The notes under the pieces are model-generated. The model did no database searches. It saw nothing but the letters and a program-made list of their open reading frames with translations, and was not told where the DNA came from. 64,000 nucleotides of DNA, taken from Krasilnikovozyma curviuscula (taxonomy: Eukaryota > Basidiomycota > Tremellomycetes > Cystofilobasidiales > Mrakiaceae). The DNA lies in NCBI GenBank assembly GCA_014825775.1, contig MVAQ01000074.1:1-64000 (forward strand). The letters run 5' to 3'. Shown piece by piece: positions 34,398 through 45,543 of the stretch (its first letter is position 1; each line of letters opens with the position of its first letter). Position numbers and translations under genes: made by a program.

Positions 34398-34626
34398 TCG
34401 TGCTTTGGTAGTCGTTTTCTGTACGGATATGTTCTGTGTGGTAAGCTATCGAATTCTGGAGTCTTCCGCCGATCGTTTTGCTTGCCAAGCAGTTAGCTTT
34501 GGATACAGAATGCTTTATAGCCAAAAGATGATTAGATGGAAATCGATGACCCTAAACGATATGATATGATGAGTGTGAAAGTTGAAAGGAATGATTAGAA
34601 TTTGTATGCCAGTATAAGCCTTCTGT

Positions 34627-36468
34627 CTATGAAAATGGCCTGCTGTTGGATCGGAGAGCCGAGCGGCTTCCGTTTTTGTCGTAGTCTTCAAAAGAGTCCT
34701 GACTGGCATTGCGATTGAGCGTCGCCATCTTGTATTCTCCTTGGTCTTCTTCAGTAAATTCAGTCTTGACAACTTGGGACTTAGTTACGTCTGAGGCGGT
34801 ACGCGAGTTGGCGATCAGTCATCAACCCATGCTTCTTGATTCAAAGGTCCACTCACAAATGACGCCGTCCTCCTGGTGGTTGCCTCTGTTACTGCGCATA
34901 TTCTCTAGTGTCCTTGAGTTTACTCCACTTTGGAAGACATTGGGGTTTTTGGACGCAGCGAAATCGTTTCCGCTGGACAGATCTTCACCACGAAGACGTC
35001 TTCTGCCATTCAGAGAAGCCATTAAAGAGAGGGAGTAGATGGAACCAAGACAAGCAGTGATTGAAACACACCAGTTCTGGGTTTGGAGGGTTTGGACTGC
35101 GAGCAAAGATAGAAAGTAAGATGCAGTTCTGTGGGAGGGAAACACCGCCGGAGGATTCATACACAAAATAAAAGCAACAACTTCAGAAATGGAGGCGAGG
35201 AGACCAGTGGCAAGGAAAGTTGTTATGATTCTGTTGATGATGTTATCGGTCTGAAGTAGATGCCAGAAATAGTCGTTAGCTGAATTTGTCCGCCATTGCT
35301 TCTGTATAGTCAGAAAGATGCTAACCTTCTTGTACGAAGACTTCATTTTGCTCAACCCGTAGATCAAAGCTCCGTTGATGCAAATATCAGTTACAGCGGT
35401 TCCTAAAGATTGTGTGAGGTATGATGGGTCAGCGCTCTCAGAGGGTACAAGCTCCAGTTTCGCAATCACTTACCAATCCACCACTATTATGTCAATAAAC
35501 TGCGAGTGAGCTCGAGACTACAAGTTTCAAAAAAAAAATCAAAGGAACACTTACGCAGATCAGCACCCAAAGATATTCACGTTGACCTTGGAAAGTTTTA
35601 GTTTTGTCTGGAAGTAGAAGTTGGTAAGAATACCAATGTTTGAATTGAGACACCAGCACCAGCAGAACGTACAGCAAATATACAGAGTACCAAGATTGGC
35701 GACATAGGAGAAGAAGCTCAAAAACATTATGACAGAAGCTAGTAATCTGGACTTGGTGAGTTTGTAAGCCTTTAGCAAAGCCAATACGGCGGTGTGAGTC
35801 ATGATTACCAAAAGACCAATGCATTCCAGCACAACACACCTTTTGACACAACGTCTGTTGTACCAAGAGAGTAGAAAGACCAATACAGACTGTAGCTACA
35901 TAAAACGGCCATCTGGTCTGCAACAGGTAACTCATCACGCCGTACTTGGAAATCAAAACAAACAAAAGTATGTCAAAATAAAATTTAAAAAAATGACAGT
36001 ATCAGGAGGGAAAGGACACACTCACATTGACAACAGTGTACAAATATATCAAAATGAACTGATGAATGGCATTTATCCCGTTCAAAGTGACGACTGCTCC
36101 CACCTGAACGAGGCATTGAAAGCTGAATTAGCCATTACAGCTCTCAACGGGTATGGAACGTAGAATGCACGCACCACAAGCTTTGTCCACAGAGGGTCGT
36201 CTTTGAAGTATGTAAAGTAGCCAATGGTTTGAGTTAAGTCTACGCCGAAGAGCACGAAGCTATAAACAAGAACTGGAGGGTCAGTGCGATTGAAGTCGAT
36301 GCTCATAAGGCTTACATACTTTATGCAAACACTGTAACTCATTATTGTCAACATTCTGAATGTAACTGAATGTAAGAATAAGAACGTTGAAGATACTCAC
36401 CCCATCAAGACAGCACCCAAAGTGGTCTCAAGGACCTCTTTTGTTGCGGAATCCAGCGGTTCAGACAT
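34627..36468 (-). CDS. Seven-helix membrane protein, DUF6534-like
   Basis: Multi-pass membrane protein resembling the basidiomycete DUF6534 family, of unknown function. Eleven exons: 36468-36401, 36355-36320, 36259-36175, 36103-36026, 35944-35840, 35769-35691, 35607-35555, 35483-35474, 35402-35326, 35250-34857, 34790-34627; 382 residues. Family features are TLGAVLMG in helix 1, FVLFGVDLTQTIGYFTYF, a central LVQQTLCQKAYKLTKSRLL, TAVTDICINGALIYGLSKMK, and TDNIINRIITTFLATGLLAS leading to SLSLMASLNGR before a hydrophilic tail. The tail (YVTKSQVVKTEFTEEDQGEY) is acidic and Ser-rich. Exon 8 is only 10 bases (TGGTGGATTG), required to keep the frame between two clear introns. The fold suggests a receptor or sensor, but that is speculation. 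Confidence 0.83.
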
Positions 36469-37199
36469 TCTGAGCAAAAGAGGGAGTGAGTTGAGAGTTG
36501 AAAGAGTTCTCTGTATAATATTCGTCCTTTCTATAACCTATCTCCAAGCTAGGAGGGCAATTTAGCCGGGGAAGAAGAAGGAGAGTCCCTAAAATCTGAT
36601 GAAACTCTTCAAAAACCAATCAACCCCTGGAGTGGTCGGAGAAAGCTGTTGCGCAGGGGACCCACTCTTCGTCATTCCAAAAGAATTAACCTTTATAACT
36701 CTTTTCACAAAAAATAAAATCAACCTCCGTTAGAGTTTTCCTTTCTCAATCATTTTCCCAGCAAGAAAGGAAGGGGGGGGCGGATTTGAGACGGAAGCTC
36801 TTACCATCGCGAAGTCGTTGTCGAACTCGTTCTGCACCCTCAAACTAGAATTTTGATCTACAAATCAATTCCCAATAGCCTATAACCAAACTAGAGAAAG
36901 CGGACCAAAAGTGGGGCTGACGCATCAAAACAAACGCGATCAATGCGTGCTTTAGGTTGATCTTGGTGATAGGAGGTATCATTTTAGACAAAAGAGTAAA
37001 ATTCTCTGACACAGGAGAATATCCTTTGTGGTGTATGCTTCTTCAATAAACGTGACCACCAGGAAGCCGATGGAATGATTCAGTTTGTTTTGATCTTCAA
37101 CCGCACACATTTTTTGACGAATTTCCTCTGGCTTTCTCAACACCCACTTGAAGGGAAATCTTATATACATGGAAACATCTGGGATTCTATGGAAGATTA
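36469..37199. other. intergenic between P450 and DUF6534-like gene
   Basis: 730 bases with a G-run near 36773. It holds the DUF6534-like promoter and the P450 3' end. An 80-codon minus frame (36979-37221) begins inside the last P450 exon in another frame; I do not treat it as a gene. Confidence 0.45.
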
Positions 37200-39383
37200 C
37201 TAGGCTTTGAGCTCGTCCCATTTCTTCAGAGAGATCATAGTTTTCTTTGGTTTCTTCGTCAGGCCTGGCTCGTCTGCTCCGTCATTCTTGAACTCGTCAG
37301 CTTGGGAATCGATGAAGTACCTCAGGGAAAATTGAGCAACAAAAGTTCTAAGGAATAACTCAGCCATCTTGATATAGAGAGGGCCATCAAACCAATAATG
37401 TCAGTCTTAAAACATGCGCCGCAGATCTCGCACGAAAGCAAGCTTACTCTTCTACCGAAACAGACTCGGGCTCCACCACCAAAGGAAAGATGTCTGCTTC
37501 TAGTAGCATCAAACTTCCCATTCTCGTCCAACCAAGCTTCAGGCTGGAACTTGTCGCCGCGTGGTTGGTCGTGGTCATTGGAGTAACCGAGAAGAGCAAA
37601 GATCGTTTGACCCTTCTTGACAGGGTAACTGGATCCGTCTTTTGTAGTAAGCACCGTATCAACGATTGCATGACGAGGGGTGAAACAGAAAGGGTGACCT
37701 GGAAGATGAAATGTAAGAGAGTTGATCCGTTGTGACACTTCAAAATGAGTACTCACTGCAGCGCAACGTTTCCTCAACTACAGCTGACAAATAGTCTAGA
37801 TTCGAGCCCATGATTTCAGAATACGTGAAGTGCCTGTCATCACTCGCTGGAAGAACGTCTTTGAGAGACTCATGAAGTTTTCGTTGAATATCTGGGTTTT
37901 CAGCTAAATAGCTACAAAATTAATGACGGTTAATGTCGAGAATCATCGATTAGGAGAGAAAGGCCCACTTCATCAACCACGAGATAGTAGCAGTAGTAGT
38001 ATCATCACCGCCGATCATGTAAATGAGCTGGCGAAAGCAGAAGCAAAGGTAAATAAGGTTGAACTGAACCATCGCCTGAGAGGAGACAAAAAGACACACC
38101 AACTCATCTGTGAGAGCATCATCATCCATGAAGGGAGTTCCTTCCAATTTATCTAGATATCAGAAGAGATGACTATTCAGTCTATCGCCTTGAAGCACAT
38201 CACAACACCTTCATTTCGCTCACCTCTCTTTTCCCATTTCAAGACAATATCCATCACGGAAGCTACAGGCATCTCGTTAGGATTGTCAGTTATAGTTCTG
38301 GCTCTGGCATTCCTGATCTGAACCTTGAGCCAGTCGTAGAACTCCTTCCTAGCCCTTTTGAACGATGGACGAAGGCGCTGGAGAGAGTGACGCTCAGCGG
38401 CGAAAAGGCCTGGAGTCAAAGAGTTGGCGAGAGTGTCGAGGTTCTCTGCCATTCTGTTTTTTTCTGCTTTGAAGACGATCGGTCCTTTGGGGAGGATACC
38501 AGCCTCCTTCTGCTTCAGGAGTTCGTCTACTTCTGCTTCAACGTTGTTGAGTCCAGCGAAGGATTGAGCGAACGTGATCTCAGAGATGTTATCAGCGTTC
38601 ATCCATCTGTTTTTTATATTCAAAGTCAGGCATGTAGAACATGAGGAACAACAACGCGACTGTTAAAACAACGAGGTCGACTTACGAAACGTCTCGATAA
38701 ACATCAAAAGGAACTCCTTCAAACAACTTCGCCTTCTTCTCCCAAATAGAAAAAAGCTGGTCAAGTCTCTTGGTGGTAAGAGGCAGGATGTGTTCCAAGA
38801 AGAAGGGAGACATAGATGGAGCCAGAGTTCGACGGTGATAGCGCAGAGTTGCTGCCGTTACATGTTGGGTATCAGGGTATGGGCCTTTTCAGAAAGGAAA
38901 AGGATGGAGCTTACCATCAGTTTTGAGGGTAAGCATACCCTGGGGAGTCAAACCACTCCAAATAGTTTCCATAGAGGGACCACGGTCAAAGTCTGTGGAA
39001 GTGATGAAGCTAAGCTAGAGCCCATGCGGATTTCTCAGTAGGAATTCACCTTTTCCACTCAACACCTTTACACAAAGATCGTATTCTCCAACCAAGACGA
39101 TCGGATTTCCTGAACCCATCAAGACCTGAGAAATTCCAGCTTTGTATTTGTCTAGTAAGTAGATAAAGTAAGGCTGCAACTGATTCGTTTTGGCGACCGA
39201 GGCGACGAGAGGGACAAGGTGACCAGTGAAAGGTGATGGTGTATCTGTTGGAATCCCTGGGATTGGAGTTGGACGAGCAGCATTATAGAGCAGCGGGAGG
39301 GTGACCAGAGGAGCAGAAAGAAGTGCAGCGTTGACAGGATTTTCTTGAAGCACTGGGAGGTACTTGGCAATATAGTCTGTCAT
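37200..39383 (-). CDS. Cytochrome P450 monooxygenase
   Basis: Membrane-anchored haem-thiolate monooxygenase, substrate unknown. Exons: 39383-39050, 38992-38915, 38851-38686, 38606-38224, 38152-38100, 38027-37969, 37911-37757, 37698-37448, 37367-37200; 548 residues. Residues 17-35 (NAALLSAPLVTLPLLYNAA) can anchor it in the ER, followed by a Pro-rich hinge (RPTPIPGIPTDTPSPF). The I-helix motif is GGDDTTTA (about 344-351), the K-helix is EETLR (404-408), and the haem loop is FGGGARVCFGRR (482-493) with Cys489. The final helix reads MAELFLRTFVAQFSL. For exon 3 I chose the CAG acceptor (63-base intron). An AAAG site 33 bases earlier also keeps frame but makes a 30-base intron. The CYP family cannot be told from sequence alone. 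Confidence 0.93.
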
Positions 39384-40334
39384 TTGATTCTACCTTAGAA
39401 GAAGATAAAAGTGAAGATGAACTGAGAGAGAGATAGCGCGAGTGCTGGTTGGAAAACAGGTGGTTTCCACTCTCTTCGTTTCTGTTTTCTGCTCATTCGC
39501 TGGTGCTAAAAACCAAACTAGTAGGTCCTCGAAGTGCCCACAGTCAGAAGATCTTCTGAAACAGGAGATCACGGCTTACCGTAGGTGGTCCACCCGGACC
39601 CCTGTTTATCAGTTACCGAGTGGGTGGGCACGGTCTGTGAGAGGCAACAGCATCTGGAAGATTTGGCAAAGAGAAGAATTCGGAGTTGATGAGACGTATG
39701 GGATATATTATGAGTGGTTGTAAAGACGAAGGTGCTGCGCGGAAACTGAGAGGTTGGAGTGCCTGGAAATCAGAAAAATGTAAACAAAGCGAAGGCGCCC
39801 CTCATTTGCGATTTCGGCTGAAGTACTTTTCTCTCGATAATGCTGCGCTGACTGGTATCTGGGGAAAGAATACATCTACCCTCTGGAAGCACAAGAACTA
39901 CGATACACCATTAATTACTCGAGCGAAGGTTGGAGATGTATCGCTGCACGCAACGTTGACTGAAGGAAATTGTTCTCTCCCGTGTGTGTTGTGTCGATAA
40001 AATCCCATTCCTCTCTCACCAAAAGCTGTTTCAGACAAACAGTTGTACTTTAGGCAATTTTGTGTTTTTCAATAAAAATCACCTTTAAATTGTTTTGAAG
40101 CATTCGAAGCTGAGAATATGGATTACTCCAACGATATCCTGCTCTAGCAGACAAGTTTTAAAGTTTGTGAGTGTTTATCTCTCTTCTTTTGCCGTCGTAT
40201 TGGATGGAGAGAGCGAGAAAATGTAGGCTGTGTGACGAGGTGACGAAGCGTCGGGCATCAAGCAAGGGCGCAGTTTTACGAAGGTTTTCTTTGATGTCCA
40301 GTGTCTAAGTGCATTCTTTCTTTTCAGAATCAGT
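39384..40334. other. divergent intergenic region P450/J protein
   Basis: 950 bases. Plus-strand frames at 39442-39723 and 39686-40000 lack ATG starts or family resemblance. Probably two promoters and the J-protein 5' leader; an acceptor-like TTTTCAG lies 7 bases before its ATG, so a 5' UTR intron is possible. Confidence 0.45.
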
Positions 40335-42424
40335 ATGGCTCCTGTGGAAACAGAGTACTACGATATCCTCGAAGTCAAGGTCGACTGGTGTGTTGAATTT
40401 CGCTTCTACTGATTCAGTACCTCTCTTTCCTGTACTGAATCTTAGCTGGATTGCCTTTTAAGCACCGAAATTGAGCTGAAGAAAGCTTACAGAAAGCAGG
40501 CTATCAAGGTATGTTTGTCTTTGAAGTTGGACTAGCTCAATAGAGACACCGTGGCAGAAGGGGCTTTCTACTTGTCGAACCTCTCGCACAGCTTCAGAAA
40601 CCTGACGCACTCCTGTCGCTTCTCTTCCGTACAGTACCACCCAGATAAGAATGACTCTCCAGATGCTGAGGAGAAGTTCAAGCAGATCGGTGAAGCCTAC
40701 CAAATTCTCAGCGACCCAGACTTGAGGGCTTTCTACGACAGGAACGGAAAGAAGAAAACGGGAGAGGAAGCTGGTGATCAAATGCAGGATCCATCTGCTA
40801 TGTTCGGCAGTCTGTTCGGTGGTGAAAGATTCGTTGGTGAGCTTTGTTCCTTTCGAGCTCCGCCCAGGCGATAATGTACATTCGCTAATTCGAAATTCCC
40901 TCCCACCGTGTTGTACCGAAATATAGATCTGATCGGTGAAATTTCCTTGGTCAAAGACTTCATGGCTCAGGCGGAAGCAGTGATGTCAGAGGAAGAAAAA
41001 GCTGAAATGGGTATGCCAACCGACAAGGCGGCAGCTCCCGCCAATTCCTCAGCGTCTTCATCATCTACAGGAGTGAATGCAACACCAACTTCCGATGCTA
41101 AAGAAGCATCAGCTACGCCTGTGACTACCGACTCCAAGACCGATTCATCTGATCCTCTTCCAACGGCAGCAACTCTTTCACTCCAGTCCCACCTCAGTCC
41201 AACTCCTTCTGCGTCAGGAACTTCCACACCGGTATCTGAGAAACCAGCCGGCGAAGCTGGTGTTACTACCACTTCAAAGACGAAGAAGAACAAGCTTACA
41301 CCGGAACAACGGGCTGCCATGATCGAAGCTGAAAAGGCCCGTGAACAAGCCCGGATAGACAGAATTATGAAGCTTGAGAAGAAACTTTTGGAGAGAATTA
41401 GGCCCTATGTTGATGCTGGTGGTAAAGAAGGTTTGGACGAGATCAAGAGATGGGCAAAGAATCAGGCTGAAGAAGCTGAAGACCTGAAGCTGGAATCTTT
41501 TGGTATCGAACTTCTTCACACCATCGCCTTCCAGTACACATCAAAAGCAACAACCTTCCTCAAGTCAAAGAAGTTCTTTGGTGGTGGTCTCTTATCGAAG
41601 ATGAAGGAGAAGGGCAACGTCATCAAGGAAGGTTACGGAGTGCTGAGCAGTGCTGTCAGCGTTCAGATGGCGATGGAGGAAATGAACAGGTTGCAGGAGA
41701 AAGGTGGAGAGGAAGGTGTTGGACTGACTGTCCCGGAATTCGAAAGGTTCAAACAGTTGGAAGCCGAGATCACTGGTAAGATCCTGTTGACGACTTGGAG
41801 AGGTACTCGATTCGAAGTAAGTTGGCCCTTATTCCATCCCCGTAATCGTATCTGATCGACCGCACGGTATTTTTTTTAAGGTATTGAGTGTTCTTTCAGA
41901 AGTTGTCGATGCTGTGTTATTCAAGGAACCAGGTGTCACGAGCGATACTCTAGTCTTGAGAGCGAAAGCTTTGATCGCCGTGGGAGAGATATTCGGAAAT
42001 GTTCAGGCGGACGAAAGTGACGAAGAGAGAAGAGAAATCGAACGGTAAGTCTTTAACCCCACATTTTGTGACCTCCATATTCTCTCTTTAACGCGTATCT
42101 TGTCGTGATATGTTGTACGTCAGACTCGTCGCTCAAGCTTCGCTCCCGAAATCCAAGAAGAACAGCAAAACGCACCCCCAGGCGACGTCTGGCGTACACT
42201 TTCACAGTCATAATCACCCTCACAGCCACAGCCACGACCACAGCCACGATCACCCAGAGAAGGTTGCTGCTGCCCCAACGCCCGCGCCGGCAGCAGCTTC
42301 AGACGGGGTCGCGGATGAGACAACCAAGGAATCCAAGAAGGAGGAGAAGGGCAACAAGAAATTATTTGGAGCTTGGGGGAAGGGTAAAGCAACCACTGCG
42401 ACTAATGACGGAAGTAAACTATAG
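40335..42424 (+). CDS. CAJ1/DJP1-type J-domain co-chaperone with His-rich tail
   Basis: Hsp40 of the DnaJ plus DnaJ-X type (yeast Caj1, Djp1, Xdj relatives), co-chaperones linked to membrane and peroxisomal protein import. Exons 40335-40387, 40463-40508, 40635-40836, 40927-41816, 41881-42044 and 42124-42424 give 551 residues. The J domain is residues 5-75: [27 protein letters not shown] (HPD 35-37) and [21 protein letters not shown] low-complexity Ala/Ser/Thr/Pro linker follows. The X domain reads [38 protein letters not shown] and [20 protein letters not shown]. The last exon adds a His-rich stretch (477-496, [20 protein letters not shown] without the first Val counted) and a Lys-rich end, absent from the yeast proteins I know. 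Two exons use AAG acceptors. Confidence 0.9.
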
Positions 42425-42602
42425 AAGTTTCATAATAGACTTGATCATGTGTTTCAAACTAGTATTCCATTATGAGATCTTTAGGTACTTTCTTTTGATT
42501 TTTGAGACCACCAATGTTCTATTCCTCTTTGTTTCTGAGGTGAAAGTGAAAAATGTTGCTCTGCGAACGCAATTCCTAAGTTCAGCTCTATCACGACTAA
42601 GA

Positions 42603-45286
42603 CTAGAATGACCCTAAATCCATTTGCATTGATCCATCGCCACCCTTCGAGCGCCAGTAATCCCGCTTTGCCTTCCTAGCTTTGCGTCTACCTGCTTTCG
42701 CGTGCTTGGAGTTATTTTCTTCATCCGAGTCTACCACCTCATCAGCCTTGCCTTCTTTCGAAAGTGCATCTAATTCATTTCCAGCCTGATCGACAGCGAT
42801 GATACTGCCCTCGTCATCACTGTCAGTCTCTGACAACGAAATCACTTCGCGAGCAAATTCTTCCATCTCTCGAGCCTCCTTCCTTGAAGATGGAGCGAAC
42901 GATTCTTGGCGCGCTCGTTTTTGAGGACGAGACGAGCGACCCGGTGAAGAGTATCTGGAATCTTCTTCATCTTCCGAAGAAATGCTCATAATATGTCGAG
43001 CCGCTGATGCTGGTCTAAGTGCCTTGGAGGAAGAAGCGACTGGTTGGAGTGGAGCTTTCGATGAGACACCTTTATTGAATACAGCTTTGAATGGCTTGTC
43101 CTCCCATTCAACTGAAGAGCTAGATGAAAGGGAGTAACGCCTCTTCCCACCTTCAGGAGGCGGAGAGTCTGAAACATGAATAGCTGATAGTTTGCCTTGT
43201 GATTTCGAAGCTGGAAGCGGAGGTGGGACATCCCTTGAAGCTTGTGCGTTGTCCCCCTTCTTCTCAGCCATTGTCAACTTCCTGTCATTTTTGGCTTGAC
43301 GTTTTGTCGCTGTTAATGGAGCGCGATTGTTGGAAGCTAGGATAGGTGGAGGTGGAACTTCAAACGTTTCGAGAGGTATTCCGAGTATTCGCTGAAGGGT
43401 TCCAGCGTTGTATAGTTCCAAGATTATCCTCCTATGGTTCAGAACCTTGTTGGTGAAGAGCGTTAGATAGGACCCCGCGAGATCATCTACAACATTTTTG
43501 AGACGGAAGTACTGACCTCTTGGGTCACACCCATAATCCCAACAAGCACGCTCATTCCCTCATCATCAACTCCAAACCCGTTGTTTGCCTTGTATCCTTC
43601 ACCTCTTAATAGAGCTTCATCTCTGCGACTAGGTCCACCGTGCTTCCGAGCGCTGATTTCCGCCGCTTTGAGATACAGCCTTGAGGTGAGCACCTCATAT
43701 GCTCCAGCAAACGTCGATCTTACTCGAGCAATGCCGTATGATCCTCTAGCGATGTCATTGGCTACGCATTAAAAAGAACCAATAAGTCTGGCCAATAATC
43801 CACTCGCAAAACGCTACTCACAAGTATCTTGAGGGTCCTCAATACAAAGTAGGAACGGCTGCTTCTCATTCATCCACCCACGATCACTCTTGTCAAAGTA
43901 ACCGCCTCCAGCACGAAGAGTGATTCCTGTCACATCGTATCCGAAGTTTCTGCCATAGAGTTCAAAAAATTCGATGAGAAGAACGCCCAGATTCTGCAGC
44001 GGGTTGATTTCTGCTCGTCGAATTTTAGGATGGACCTAAAAGCAGCCAATGAACAGTCAGAATTTAACTGAGTGGTGACAATGACCAGCTTACCTGAAGA
44101 AAAGATATCACCAAACAGATGACACTGTAGGAACCTAGACCGCCTGAGAACACCTCGTTCATGTTTCGCTGATTGAGGAATGCTTTGATCACGAGTACCA
44201 GCGGCTTGAGGGCTGGGAGTTGATGGATGAAAGTGTTGACGATGCGCCCTGCTGAGATACCGTTGACTTGGTTGAGGGAGATATCGATGGGAAGGCGACC
44301 TGATAAAATAGTGCAGAGATTTAATGGTCTTGCGGCCCATTAAAAGCACATCAAAGAGCTCACCATAAGACGAGATAAATTTGACGATTGGAACTTTAGC
44401 TTTTGCAATGACCTGTATATTCTGTGCCAAGTTAGCCGTCCGTAACACGCTGGCCAATGTGTGCAGAACCTTGACTTTGTTGTCAGCATTCATGCTGTCA
44501 CTGGTAACAACCAAATCAATATCTCCCGTTGGTAAATAGAGACCAGTTTCAAATGAGCCAAAAGGTGAGACTGTTGCGTCTGGCCATTGTCGTTTGATTG
44601 CGTTGCGGATGAGGGATATTATGTGAGATCGGCAGGCGTGTTCTGTTGGCGTCGGTGAAATGTAGTTGACGAATGAGATGATTTCTTTATTCAGTCTGAT
44701 GAAACAAGAATAAGAAGGGTTGTCAGAAGAATTCAGAAAAGCGAGTGAGGCATTATTACAGTTCAGCTGGATTTCGACAGCCCCTACAAGAAATTCTGCG
44801 AGTCAGCACAACGGACTTTAGGTATCTCACAAGAAGAAAATTAACACTTACTCCCAATCCATTCCTTCGGCCCATGGTGTCCTTCGTTCAGCTTGCTGCC
44901 GTTCCTACAAAAACGCAACCACAAGTCAGCAGCAATTCCACTCTTCTTGAGTTATTTCCAAGCCAGAAAAGCTTACTAACCTGTTTCTTACTAACAAAAG
45001 GCTGGTCTGTATTCTCACCATCGAACGGTAGCTCATTGAACCCTTTCTCACGAGCAGGCGTTCCACCTCCAGACGTCCTTCCCAACTGATCCAGACGAGC
45101 TCGTTTCTTTCCTTTGCTCAGCGTCAACTCTCCATCAATACTGATTGCGGCTTCTGGTGCTAAGGAGGTCGAGTACGATGGCCCTGCTATTGCTGAAGTT
45201 GAGGTCGAGGCGATTGGTTCTGGATCTGGCGAAGGCGACGGGGGGAAGTCAAACCCTATGAATGACTCTCCACTGAATCCTGCCAT
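42603..45286 (-). CDS. TRF4: Non-canonical poly(A) polymerase Trf4/Cid14 (TRAMP)
   Basis: Nucleotidyltransferase of the TRAMP complex, which oligoadenylates aberrant nuclear RNAs for the exosome. Exons: 45286-44981, 44904-44852, 44783-44760, 44695-44364, 44299-44094, 44035-43822, 43761-43517, 43445-42603; 740 residues (yeast Trf4 584). After a disordered N-terminus, TPWAEGMDW leads into the catalytic core: Gly174-Ser175 and Asp186/Asp188 in PFGSFETGLYLPTGDIDLVV. The central and PAP-associated domains read KPLVLVIKAFLNQRNMNEVF, GGLGSYSVICLVISFLQ, RNFGYDVTGITLRAGGGYFD and CIEDPQDTSNDIARGSYGI. The C-terminal ~250 residues are Ser/acidic then basic (GRRKARKAKRDYWRSKGGD). A 24-base exon is needed and well flanked. 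It converges on the J-protein gene 178 bases away. Confidence 0.95.
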
Positions 45287-45543
45287 AGTCTATCGTTTGG
45301 ACCCCTTCAGAAGTCGAAGGCGCTATAGCTTGGTGCACCTTTACCTGTTTTGAGGGACAGTCAAGGACGGATTGAAAGTGAGGAGGGCTTTCGAGGCAAC
45401 TGTTGATAATTTTCGGCCACAACTTGAATCTGAGCATACTTTTTCTCAAGCGCTAAAGCGCAGTACAGAGGTGCTGCAGAAAGTAATACATATGTTGGAA
45501 CAATTTTACAGCGGTAAATTACAATTATTCGGAATTATCAAGA

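Noticed and set aside
38885..38914. 30-base intron in the P450 gene
   Set aside because: It keeps frame but is far shorter than every other intron here. Using the CAG 33 bases further gives a normal 63-base intron and a better P450 match.
39442..40000. Plus-strand frames between P450 and the J-protein gene
   Set aside because: No ATG start in the longest, no domain, and no splice partners; treated as promoter.
42105..42611. 168-codon plus-strand frame at the J-protein 3' end
   Set aside because: Different frame of the His-rich last exon. The correct frame is fixed by the splice from 42044.
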